IMG/VR virus record: IMGVR_UViG_3300031463_000035
Location: 1 to 22,333 of that record
Direction: 5' to 3' (one strand)
DNA from: a virus
Length of the DNA stretch: 22,333 nt
The notes below the pieces were generated by a model. That model was not told where the DNA came from. It did no database searches and saw only the letters and a program-made list of their open reading frames with translations. The translations under genes and the position numbers were made by a program. Below are positions 6,186 to 12,671 of the stretch, piece after piece; position 1 is the first letter of the stretch, and each line of letters starts with the position of its first letter.

Positions 6186-6575
6186 ATGATATTTACGAGC
6201 TGTTTTCGAATTTCCGGCCACCTCCCCCAAGCGGTGGCTATTTGTCGGGGGTTGCCCAAAGGATGGATTGGCAGGGCCTACCACCCTTTGGCCCCCTCCT
6301 GGAACTTGATAAAAGCGAGGCTGAAACCAGCCGATTTTATCAAGGCCTATTCGGCCGAGGTGCTGAATAAGCTTAATCCCACCCAAGTGCTGCAAGACCT
6401 AGGGGGCGATGACTTCGTTATGCTTTGCTGGGAACCGCCTGGCGAATTTTGTCATCGTAGAGTGGTAGCCGCTTGGCTCAAAAAAGAGTTGGGGTTGGAA
6501 ATCCAGGAATTAAACCCAAAACTCCGGAAACACCAAGAATGGCTCCGGGAGATGCGGGAAAGGAGAAACTGGTAG
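6186..6575 (+). CDS. DUF488-family protein
   Basis: 129 residues. The protein fits DUF488: an N-terminal strand region, a conserved aromatic/loop segment (YHPLAPSWNLI, about 32-42), LKPADFIKAYSAEVL, and near the C-terminus the diagnostic FVMLCWEPPGEFCHRRVVAA with C-x-E...CHR (residues 77-97) and W-L after it. The biochemical role of DUF488 is unsettled; the cysteine/histidine cluster suggests a metal or redox site. It is widespread in bacteria and turns up in phages. The start at 6186 has only a weak ribosome site; the pentamer repeat precedes it. Confidence 0.75.
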   Translation: MIFTSCFRISGHLPQAVAICRGLPKGWIGRAYHPLAPSWNLIKARLKPADFIKAYSAEVLNKLNPTQVLQDLGGDDFVMLCWEPPGEFCHRRVVAAWLKKELGLEIQELNPKLRKHQEWLREMRERRNW

Positions 6576-6608
6576 TGACCAAAAGTGGACCACAAACCAT
6601 CCTCGCTA

Positions 6609-6658
6609 GGTGATATTGGGTTCGGGTTCCGATTGCTTGGTTCGAATTGCTCAGGTGG
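6609..6658 (+). repeat. Decayed copy of the tRNA-like 3' half
   Basis: These 50 bases match 7066-7115 (the anticodon-stem end, T-arm, acceptor 3' strand and 14 bases beyond) at about 36 of 50 positions, most differences being transitions. The copies bracket the small gene 6663-7025. The copy cannot fold as a T-arm and is therefore a relic. Confidence 0.5.
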
Positions 6659-6662
6659 GTTA

Positions 6663-7025
6663 ATGGATATCATTGCAATCCTTAATATATATCGGGAAGC
6701 CCCAATTTCTGAGGCTGCCCTGATCCTGCAAAACTCCCCGGTGCTTTGTGAATTGGCCGTTGCCTGGACCAAGACCCACCAAGATAACTTTAACCCGCCT
6801 CCCGAAGCACTCAGCCTGCAAGAGCTGTGGGCTAATACAAAGATCGACTATGATGCCCTTGAGGCAGCCACCATGCTGACCACCATGCAAATTATCCGTG
6901 GGGTGGAGCAGTTAAAGCGATACAATATCATCCTACCGGATGGGACAATTAACAGAACTGCCAAGGCTATCATTAACAACATGATAATGGCAAATATTAA
7001 GGTGCCATTAGCTGCAAAGGAATGA
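6663..7025 (+). CDS. Hypothetical protein, possible winged-helix C-terminus
   Basis: 120 residues from the ATG at 6663, beginning MDIIAILNIYREAPISEAAL. The frame is open to 6585, but that stretch overlaps the tRNA-relic repeat, so the later start behind AGGTGGG is preferred. The protein is mostly helical; the end (TTMQIIRGVEQLKRYNIILP, DGTINRTAKAIINNMI) has the helix-helix-wing look of a DNA-binding domain. No family is recognised. It ends one base before the tRNA-like gene and lies between the two related tRNA-type sequences. Confidence 0.65.
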   Translation: MDIIAILNIYREAPISEAALILQNSPVLCELAVAWTKTHQDNFNPPPEALSLQELWANTKIDYDALEAATMLTTMQIIRGVEQLKRYNIILPDGTINRTAKAIINNMIMANIKVPLAAKE

Positions 7026-7026
7026 T

Positions 7027-7101
7027 CCGGGGGTCGTCTAATGTAGGATGCTGGAAGCTCAATCCGGTGATATCGGGTTCAAGTCCCGATCCCCCGGTCC
7101 A
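7027..7101 (+). tRNA. tRNA-Glu(CTC)-like gene with unusual features
   Basis: A cloverleaf folds: acceptor CCGGGGG (7027-7033) with CCCCCGG (7091-7097), discriminator T and encoded CCA (7099-7101); anticodon stem CTGGA/TCCGG around loop AGCTCAA (7056-7062); T-stem TCGGG/CCCGA around TTCAAGT. The anticodon would be CTC (7058-7060). Departures from a normal tRNA: position 33 is G rather than T, the D-loop (AATGTAGG) lacks the usual GG pair, and one extra T lies between T-stem and acceptor. It may be a degenerate or specialised phage tRNA. Confidence 0.6.
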
Positions 7102-7126
7102 AGTTGCTTAAAGGGTATTTGACACC

Positions 7127-8524
7127 ATGTCCAATAATATACCCATAAAAATTTTTCAGGGCGTGACCCCAAAACCCTTCCGGGATTACCTGAACTTGGT
7201 TTTGGCAACTCTAAAGGACAAATACAAAAGGTTGATTATACCCTGCGTCGGCCAATTCACTATCCCAAGCGTGGCGGTCAACAGCGGCTGGCTAGCCGAG
7301 AAAATCTTAACCAGCGATATCAGCCTCTATAGCTCCATCCTTGGATATGAAATCTCCGGAAAGCCATTGGAAGAGCTGGGAATCAAAATCAACGACAACT
7401 GGCTTATCGACCACCTGGGCCAATATCTGGAAGACCCCAATTACCAAGCTGCGGCCATCCTATATGCCATGAAATGGGCCCAAATCAAAGGTAAGAACCA
7501 GTATGAGACCTATTTTAAAAGAGACCTGGAAGACAACCTATTAACTCACCTGAACAGAATACAACAAACCCTTCTTGACATGAAGATCAAGCTAAAGGGC
7601 CTGCGTTATGAGATCAAAGACGTCTGGGACGTCCTCAACGAGTCCCTGGATGACCCTGAGAACATACTCTACATCAACCCACCAGGCACACCTGGCGGCT
7701 ATAAGAAAATGTTTGACTTTGGCGATAAAATCACTTGGAACGAACCAGCCATAGCAGAGTTTGACGCCAGAAAGGGGCCGCCAAAACTCCTGGGAATGTG
7801 CCTGTCAGGTAATGCCCTGTCCCTCATTTACCGCTACAAAAAACTAGAGCCGGAGCATCAGAATACCGCCATCTACTTGAGAGAGTATAACAAGGAACGC
7901 ATCGACTATATCCTATCAAACAGGCCCGAGCTATTCCCCAAAGTCTCAGAATTTCGCAAAACCAATATACGGCCATCTAAATATATGTTATTGCCAACTA
8001 CTCACGTTATTACCCCGGAATCAAAGATTGTTTTCGTCAAAGCGAGTAAAGAGGAAGCGCTATATTACCGCAACCTTTTTGTCCACAAATTAAATGCTGT
8101 TAGATCCGAACGCTATCTATTCGGAATCATGGATGGCTACCTATTTGCTATTACTGGTCTGCATTTTGCAGATTTTTTTGTTAAAGGTGATGAGTATATC
8201 AAAGAAACATTCGGGGTCACCGTGCCACACCCCAAATATCCACGACTCACCAAACTGTTTATGATGTGTCTCGCTTCCAAGGCATTTTATGAAAACCTGC
8301 TGAACATCGAACCAAAGCTAAACTTTTATCAGGCTAGGGGCATTAAAACCGTCAACTTAACGCCATATCCCGAACATAAAATTTTACGCGGCATTTACAA
8401 ATTAATAAAACGGGAGAAATACAAGAACAACCTGTTCAAACTGACTTATCAAAGCGATTGGAAGCCCATGACATATAAGGATTGCATCTTAACCTGGATG
8501 AAAAAGGAAAAGATCAATGGCTGA
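7127..8524 (+). CDS. Adenine-methyltransferase-like protein (putative antirestriction MTase type)
   Basis: 465 residues. Two parts resemble SAM-dependent adenine methyltransferases: an N-terminal IPCVGQFTIPSVAVNSG followed by LTSDISLYSSILGYEI (38-76), which fits a SAM-binding motif I and following acidic residue, and LYINPPGTPGG (181-191), a variant of the catalytic (D/N)PP(Y/W) with Gly in place of the aromatic. Phage proteins of this shape are often labelled putative antirestriction adenine methyltransferases. The long C-terminus has no motif I know. The missing aromatic may mean altered or lost activity. The last 8 nt overlap the ParB-fold gene at 8517, so the two are probably a functional pair. 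It starts just downstream of the tRNA-like gene. Confidence 0.55.
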   Translation: MSNNIPIKIFQGVTPKPFRDYLNLVLATLKDKYKRLIIPCVGQFTIPSVAVNSGWLAEKILTSDISLYSSILGYEISGKPLEELGIKINDNWLIDHLGQYLEDPNYQAAAILYAMKWAQIKGKNQYETYFKRDLEDNLLTHLNRIQQTLLDMKIKLKGLRYEIKDVWDVLNESLDDPENILYINPPGTPGGYKKMFDFGDKITWNEPAIAEFDARKGPPKLLGMCLSGNALSLIYRYKKLEPEHQNTAIYLREYNKERIDYILSNRPELFPKVSEFRKTNIRPSKYMLLPTTHVITPESKIVFVKASKEEALYYRNLFVHKLNAVRSERYLFGIMDGYLFAITGLHFADFFVKGDEYIKETFGVTVPHPKYPRLTKLFMMCLASKAFYENLLNIEPKLNFYQARGIKTVNLTPYPEHKILRGIYKLIKREKYKNNLFKLTYQSDWKPMTYKDCILTWMKKEKING

Positions 8525-9233
8525 ATTTATCTGCGAAGCCTATGAGGACCTGGAATTATGGCGGGTCAATATTGATCAATTGCGCGAACAGGATATCAAC
8601 GCGCAATGCATGTCGCCCGAAATGCAGGAACGCCTCACCTCGAATATTGCCAAGGAGCAACGCTTGGAATCGGTGCCTTTCGTCCTGAAGCGAGAAGATG
8701 GCAAGTTCGACATTATCTCCGGGCACCATCGCTACAGGGCAGCAAGAAATGCCGGCCTCAAAGAAATCATCGTCTTGGCGGAAACCCGGCCTCTGGACCG
8801 CAGCCGGGTGGTATCCAAGCAGGTTGCCCATAACCGATTGGTAGGCACCTCTGATCCCCAGGTGCTCAAGAAATTGTGCGAGGAAATGGTCAGGCCAGAA
8901 GACCTGCTGGAGGCCTTTATTAACAAAAGCGACTTGGAAATCAAATACCAACCGGTGCCCATAGACGATATCATCATAAAATACGATTGGAAAATCCTGG
9001 TTCTGAGTTTCTTACCCTCACAACTAAACGACATCAAGTCCCTTTGTGATGCAATACCCCCAAAAACCGCTATGGTAGGGGCTTGCGATATAAAAATCTT
9101 TGATGAATTCCGAGAAACCTTACTGGCTCTGGGGAAAGCAGAAGATATACGCAACCTGGGAACCGCTGTGGCTAAGATGGTAGAAATCACTAAAGAATAT
9201 CTAGCGGGTAAGACCGCTACGGAGAACATGTAA
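8517..9233 (+). CDS. ParB-fold protein coupled to the methyltransferase-like gene
   Basis: 238 residues. Residues 16-100 show a ParB-N domain: W-R-V-N-I-D-Q-L at the start, then SVPFVLKREDGKFDIISGHH followed by RYRAARNAG (about residues 48-77), with S-G-H-H-R-Y as the nucleotide-binding box, and a conserved helix with KQVAHNRLVGTSD. The C-terminal half (after about 130) is helical and unassigned. The ATG lies inside the end of the upstream gene (8-nt overlap), giving tight coupling. Such proteins beside phage DNA methyltransferases may recruit or regulate them; that is inference. It is the second full ParB-fold gene in the window and not a close copy of the one at 1241. Confidence 0.75.
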   Translation: MAEFICEAYEDLELWRVNIDQLREQDINAQCMSPEMQERLTSNIAKEQRLESVPFVLKREDGKFDIISGHHRYRAARNAGLKEIIVLAETRPLDRSRVVSKQVAHNRLVGTSDPQVLKKLCEEMVRPEDLLEAFINKSDLEIKYQPVPIDDIIIKYDWKILVLSFLPSQLNDIKSLCDAIPPKTAMVGACDIKIFDEFRETLLALGKAEDIRNLGTAVAKMVEITKEYLAGKTATENM

Positions 9234-9284
9234 CCTGTTCGAAACTCATAGACCCATTTGTTGGCCTATTCGGCCTTCGAAATT

Positions 9285-9328
9285 AAGGTGTTTGTTTGCA
9301 ATGATGCTTTTCGAGCCCCCAACACCTT
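9285..9328 (+). other. Inverted repeat, possible RNA hairpin upstream of TerL nuclease
   Basis: AAGGTGTT (9285-9292) pairs perfectly with AACACCTT (9321-9328) across a 28-nt loop. Just upstream, two copies of the palindrome TTCGAA (9238 and 9276) bracket a GGCC-TATTC-GGCC hairpin. The 193-nt gap between the ParB-fold gene and the TerL nuclease gene is thus structured. No T-tract follows, so a simple terminator is unlikely. Confidence 0.4.
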
Positions 9329-9426
9329 ACCGGTTTTGGATGCGAACACGGGACAGAGACCCGGAAGGCTAGCTGGCGCCGAGTGGGGAAATCAAAGATT
9401 GGGAAAATCCTGTTGCAGGCAAGGCA

Positions 9427-9933
9427 ATGAGCCATAACCTAGCCGTCTTCAGCTATAACCCCCAGGGAGAGCTTTACCTTGGTATCGATTTCGGCTACCG
9501 TAACCCCTTTGCCTGCTTATGGATTCAGCCCAGGGATAGAGGTGAGCGGGTGCTGGTGTTGGACGAATACTACCAGCGTTTCCGCACGACCCTGGAAAAC
9601 GGCAAGGCTATCCTAGCCCACCACCAAGCTAGGGGCTACGGTTCTATAACCTGTGCCTTTGCCGACCCCTCAGACCCAGACAAGCGGGCCATGCTGTCGG
9701 AAATCCTGGGGGTGGAGGTAAAGGCCCCGCGGCTGCCGGTGGAGGTGGGCCAGGAACTGGTGCGGCAATGGCTGAAAGTAAGGCCGGAAGATGGCTTGCC
9801 TGGCCTCCTGATCCACCACCGCTGCAAGAACCTGATCCGGGAACTTACGGGCTACATGGTGCATGAACCTGGGAAAGGTGAGCATCACGCCTTGGATGGC
9901 TTAAGATATTTCTTTGCAGGTTGGCAGTCCTAA
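9427..9933 (+). CDS. terL: Terminase large subunit, nuclease domain (separate gene)
   Basis: 168 residues forming only the RNase-H-like nuclease half of TerL. LYLGIDFGYRNPFACLW (17-33) carries the first catalytic Asp (D21), VLVLDEYYQ the conserved Glu (E47), TCAFADPSDPDKRAM the second Asp (near 80), and HHALDGLRYFFAGW the last Asp. These are the residues that cut concatemeric DNA for packaging. The protein begins with LAVFSYNPQGEL, which in ordinary TerL is the linker right after the ATPase; the ATPase gene at 11710 ends with FDLSVHVI, just before that linker. So TerL is split at the domain border, and the halves are in reversed order with 1.8 kb between. The start ATG has a weak ribosome site. 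Confidence 0.85.
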   Translation: MSHNLAVFSYNPQGELYLGIDFGYRNPFACLWIQPRDRGERVLVLDEYYQRFRTTLENGKAILAHHQARGYGSITCAFADPSDPDKRAMLSEILGVEVKAPRLPVEVGQELVRQWLKVRPEDGLPGLLIHHRCKNLIRELTGYMVHEPGKGEHHALDGLRYFFAGWQS

Positions 9934-9943
9934 GAATTTAGCA

Positions 9944-9972
9944 TGGCTAAGCGTGGCTGTGCGAGGCGGGGT
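9944..9972 (+). repeat. Short phased pentamer repeat
   Basis: GGCTA AGCGT GGCTG TGCGA GGCGG GG: five-base phased GGC/NGC units between the TerL nuclease gene and the zinc-ribbon gene, like the run at 6129-6176. In both places it directly precedes a small gene. Confidence 0.45.
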
Positions 9973-9974
9973 AA

Positions 9975-10163
9975 TTGGAAGGCATGGGCAGAGATTTTGA
10001 AACATTTTTTCGCTGTATGTGCGGCACCACCATCATTGGCGCTAGGTTCGGTTCCCGGTTCTGCTGCTTGGCTTGTGGCCGGGCTTGGCACCTTCGGAAC
10101 TCCGCTTTCAAATGGTGGTGGCCCAGAGGATTGGAAAAACATGAGTGCTCCAGCATGGTTTAG
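9975..10163 (+). CDS. Small zinc-ribbon protein
   Basis: 62 residues from TTG 9975 (an ATG at 9984 is possible but has a ribosome site too close). FRCMCGTTIIG (13-23) and RFCCLACGRAW (28-38) give two cysteine pairs in zinc-ribbon spacing, followed by a Trp-rich tail (FKWWWPRGLEKHECS). Zinc ribbons of this size in phages are usually nucleic-acid binding or structural. Another frame (9943-10197) is also open but yields an unpatterned Ala/Gly/Pro product; the cysteine pairs decide the choice. No finer function can be given. Confidence 0.6.
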   Translation: MEGMGRDFETFFRCMCGTTIIGARFGSRFCCLACGRAWHLRNSAFKWWWPRGLEKHECSSMV

Positions 10164-10218
10164 GGCAGAGCCATCTTTATTACAAGCAGTCAGGTAGGGC
10201 TAAGCCAAAAGTCGGAGT

Positions 10219-10728
10219 ATGAGATTGACAAATTCACAACCCCCCCAAACCTTAGGCCAATTTCAGCCGATATCAAACCGTCGCCGGGAGCGTATCTTAA
10301 GGGTCTGGGAGATGAGAGAAGGGGGGCATAAAATTAAGGAGATTGCTGAGTATTTTGGGATATCCCGGCGCATGGTTTACCATGACCTGAGTGTTGCCCC
10401 AAGACTACTCAAAGAAGCCGCCATGAGCCAGGATGGAGGTGAAATCCTGGGGGCTGAGATAGCCTATTGGCAACATGTTGTGTTTTTGGCTATGCGGGAT
10501 TATCAGATGACCCAGAACGATAATGCCAAAATCGGTTTTCTCCGGGTGGCTTCGGAGGCCCGAGCCAAACTTCAGGCCCTCTATGAGAAAACCGGTTTGA
10601 TTACCACCATCCCCACCCGGATCAGCCTGGAAGAGGGCAACCCCTTCAGTAATCCGGAGTTTCGCAAAAAATATGTGGCCCTGATGAAAGAGGCCAGAGA
10701 AAAAGGTATATCTATTTGGGGGCTATAA
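10219..10728 (+). CDS. HTH protein, probable terminase small subunit
   Basis: 169 residues. Residues 36-57 (HKIKEIAEYFGISRRMVYHD) are a textbook helix-turn-helix. The middle (about 65-125) is a long helical region with AYWQHVVFLAMRDYQMTQ and FLRVASEARAKLQALYEKTG, and the last 40 residues contain NPFSNPEFRKKYVALM. HTH followed by a helical oligomerisation region at this length fits TerS proteins, which recognise the packaging site and load TerL. The location between the TerL nuclease (9427) and TerL ATPase (11710) supports this. A plain transcription regulator remains possible. Confidence 0.55.
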   Translation: MRLTNSQPPQTLGQFQPISNRRRERILRVWEMREGGHKIKEIAEYFGISRRMVYHDLSVAPRLLKEAAMSQDGGEILGAEIAYWQHVVFLAMRDYQMTQNDNAKIGFLRVASEARAKLQALYEKTGLITTIPTRISLEEGNPFSNPEFRKKYVALMKEAREKGISIWGL

Positions 10729-10730
10729 GG

Positions 10731-11135
10731 ATGCTGGACCGCACCAAAGGACATCCCCTGTTTTACGATTTGCTGGAGGAAATGGCGGACTTGCACGGCC
10801 GGAAGAACTCTAATTATGCCAACCCCGAAGACCCCTTGAGCAACCTGCGCCGCTGCCGAGTGCTGGGCATCAATCCCCTCTTGGGGGTCTTGGTGCGCCT
10901 TCAGGACAAATGGAGCCGTATCGAGAACCTGGCCCGAGGTGCGCCCGATGAGGTGGGCGAGTCCCTGGAAGATACTCTGATGGATAACGCCGTGTATTCC
11001 CTGCTAGCAATTATCCTGATGAGGGAGGAGCGCAATAACAAGCATGGGGAAGATTCAACCGAAGCTGTGAATGATGAGATTCCGGAAGGACAAATTAAAC
11101 AACTTTTAGCAGGGATCAGAGACCGGGGGTACTAG
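10731..11135 (+). CDS. Nucleotide modification associated domain 1 (DUF1599) protein
   Basis: 134 residues from ATG 10731, two bases after the previous stop, with TAAGG overlapping that stop. The pattern fits Nmad1/DUF1599: a helix with EEMADLHGRKNSNYANPEDP (about 13-32), LSNLRRCRVLGINPLLGVLV (33-52), RLQDKWSRIENLARG and SLEDTLMDNAVYSLLAIILM. Conserved K/D/R and DTLMDNAVY residues suggest an all-alpha nucleotide-binding fold related to NTP pyrophosphohydrolases. The domain is found with base-modification genes in phages, and a thymidylate-synthase-family gene lies 1.5 kb downstream. The exact reaction is unknown. Confidence 0.7.
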   Translation: MLDRTKGHPLFYDLLEEMADLHGRKNSNYANPEDPLSNLRRCRVLGINPLLGVLVRLQDKWSRIENLARGAPDEVGESLEDTLMDNAVYSLLAIILMREERNNKHGEDSTEAVNDEIPEGQIKQLLAGIRDRGY

Positions 11136-11137
11136 CT

Positions 11138-11338
11138 ATGGTGAAAGGGAAAAAGGGGGCTCATTGTCCCTACTTTAAGCCCAGAGGAATATTTGAGCCG
11201 GAAAAGTGCCGGTATTGGGAAGACAGAAACCCTCATTGGCCGTCGCATTGCAAACACCCAGCCGTGATTATCTGTGAGACCGGGGGACTGAGGCTCATGC
11301 GCCGATCAGACAGCGATGACGATGGTTACCCAGACTAA
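11138..11338 (+). CDS. Small Cys-containing hypothetical protein
   Basis: 66 residues directly after the Nmad1 gene (2-nt gap). Three early cysteines (C10, C24 and C38) with nearby H and W residues (HCPYFKPRG; KCRYWEDRN; SHCKHP) could bind a metal. The tail is acidic (SDSDDDGYPD). No family recognised; it may be translated with the Nmad1 gene. Confidence 0.55.
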   Translation: MVKGKKGAHCPYFKPRGIFEPEKCRYWEDRNPHWPSHCKHPAVIICETGGLRLMRRSDSDDDGYPD

Positions 11339-11421
11339 AAAAAATTACTTTTTACAAAAATAACACTAGCGTTGCCCCAGAGATGACGAAAGCACCAATT
11401 TCCCACTTCCCCCCCAAAAAA

Positions 11422-11444
11422 GGGGGTTGTTTCCCACAACCCCC
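11422..11444. terminator. Strong GC-rich hairpin, possible terminator
   Basis: GGGGGTTGT (11422-11430) and ACAACCCCC (11436-11444) form a perfect 9-bp stem with a 5-nt loop, 84 nt after the stop of the small Cys protein. There is no T-tract downstream on either strand of the usual length, and an upstream run of seven C could compete for the G-run, so it may end transcripts weakly or act as a switch. Confidence 0.45.
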
Positions 11445-11665
11445 CAATTTAGACCCACCTGGTTCCCACCGCTTTAGGGCCATGCTCTTTATAAGCGTAA
11501 CTCCCTTTCATGACTTCAAAAAAAGGATGCGTAGAAAGCCCGTATTCGGGCGAACACGAGACCACCTTATCAATAATATTCGATGTTATTTCGCCTACTT
11601 AAGTCCATCTAAGCTTCGTTATGAAAATACCCCTTTCAAGGCCTCTGGACGGCTAAAAGGGATTT

Positions 11666-11682
11666 TGGCACAAAACTTGCTA
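11666..11682 (+). promoter_or_regulatory. Sigma54 (RpoN) promoter
   Basis: TGGCAC-AAAAC-TTGCTA matches the -24/-12 consensus TGGCAC-N5-TTGCW at every position, with correct spacing. Transcription would begin near 11692, about 18 nt before the TerL ATPase start at 11710. Sigma54 promoters need an activator ATPase bound upstream; the 300-nt upstream gap leaves room. Confidence 0.7.
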
Positions 11683-11709
11683 CTGTGCATTTATTCTCTG
11701 TGAGATTGT

Positions 11710-12657
11710 ATGGCGTGGCAGGGGATTGAATTCAAGGCTAACAAGTGTGTTTTGCCTCCGCCGGCTTCTGTTGCTGCCCCTAAGGAAATCCGGCAGTTGG
11801 TGGATTATCACCAGGCTTGCGGGTTTGACAGCCCGGAAGAGCTGTTGGACTTTATCAAGGTCTTCTGGGGCATCCATATCCCCCGGGCCAAGGTCTGCCC
11901 GGAACATACCCCACCAGCGGAGTATGTTACCGCTGCCTTTTTTGAGGAGGCTCTGGATTGTGTCTGCTGGGCCAACCGGGGCGGCGGTAAGACCTTCGAC
12001 GGCGCTTTGGTGACCTGGCTGGACTCGGTGTTCAAGGCGGGCTGCGAGACCAAAATCCTGGGGGGGTCCGGGGAGCAGAGCCTCAGGATGTATGAGCACA
12101 TGAAGGGCTTTATCACCCCTCCCTTTCAGCACCTGGTGGAGGGGGAGGCCCTGCGCACCCGCACCCATCTGGTGAACGGCTCCAATGTCCAGATACTCAC
12201 GGCCTCAATGAAATCTATCCGGGGCCCCCACCCCCAGAGGCTCAAGCTGGACGAGGTGGACGAGTTTGAGGATCGCATTTATGAAGCCGCCCTCCTGATC
12301 CCCAAATCGACCCGGGGCATCAGGGCTAGCGTCCAGATTTACTCCACCATGCATAAAGCTTACGGCCTGATGAGCCGGGTAGTGGCCGAGGCAGCGGAGA
12401 GCGGCTACCGGTTGTTCAAATGGTGCGTTTTCGACGTCATGGAAAAATGCGTGAACCGGGACTGCGAGACTTGCGAGCTGTGGGAGGAGTGTGAGGGCAG
12501 GGCCAGGAACGCCGACGGCTTTTACCCGGTTGAGGACGCCATCACCGCCAAACGGCGGGTGTCCCGGGAAACCTGGGAGGCGGAGATGCTCTGCCGGATG
12601 CCCAGCCAGGAAGGGCTGATTTATAAGGAGTTTGATTTGTCTGTGCATGTCATCTGA
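11710..12657 (+). CDS. terL: Terminase large subunit, ATPase domain (separate gene)
   Basis: 315 residues, the DNA-translocating ATPase half of TerL. Walker A is ANRGGGKTF (88-96) and Walker B is LKLDEVDE (178-185) with the catalytic Glu. The coupling segment near ASVQIYSTMHKAYG follows. A cysteine cluster, C-x4-C-x2-C-x5-C (about 249-263), may bind zinc and is found in some terminases. The protein stops after IYKEFDLSVHVI, precisely where single-chain TerL would continue into the nuclease linker; that nuclease is the gene at 9427. The two must meet in trans to package DNA. The first gene after the sigma54 promoter. The ATG at 11710 is the only sensible start, although its ribosome site is poor. 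Confidence 0.88.
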   Translation: MAWQGIEFKANKCVLPPPASVAAPKEIRQLVDYHQACGFDSPEELLDFIKVFWGIHIPRAKVCPEHTPPAEYVTAAFFEEALDCVCWANRGGGKTFDGALVTWLDSVFKAGCETKILGGSGEQSLRMYEHMKGFITPPFQHLVEGEALRTRTHLVNGSNVQILTASMKSIRGPHPQRLKLDEVDEFEDRIYEAALLIPKSTRGIRASVQIYSTMHKAYGLMSRVVAEAAESGYRLFKWCVFDVMEKCVNRDCETCELWEECEGRARNADGFYPVEDAITAKRRVSRETWEAEMLCRMPSQEGLIYKEFDLSVHVI

Positions 12658-12671
12658 AGAGGATATTGATT

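Larger units (their letters stand above)
11339..11709. other. Gene-free regulatory gap before the TerL ATPase
   Basis: A 371-nt stretch. A 106-residue open frame from 11383 exists but has no ribosome site, and its product is an unpatterned Pro/Lys/Phe mix. The stretch contains the G/C hairpin at 11422-11444, a small hairpin GCCCG-TATT-CGGGC (11538-11551), an AT-rich region (11560-11640) and a sigma54-type promoter. It looks like a promoter region separating two operons. Confidence 0.6.

Noticed and set aside
9373-9426. Extension of the TerL nuclease ORF upstream, or a trans-spliced intron joining the two TerL halves
   Set aside because: The frame is open only to a TAG at 9370 and has no better start. 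GAAATCAAAGATTGGGAAAATC faintly recalls an intron core, but no P7, S element or paired P1 can be found.
9943-10197. 84-residue + ORF (MAKRGCARRGNW...) overlapping the zinc-ribbon gene
   Set aside because: Low-complexity Ala/Gly/Pro content; it begins in the pentamer repeat, while the other frame gives a clear zinc ribbon.
11383-11703. 106-residue ORF before the TerL ATPase
   Set aside because: No ribosome site, translation runs through the hairpin and sigma54 promoter, and the composition is not protein-like.
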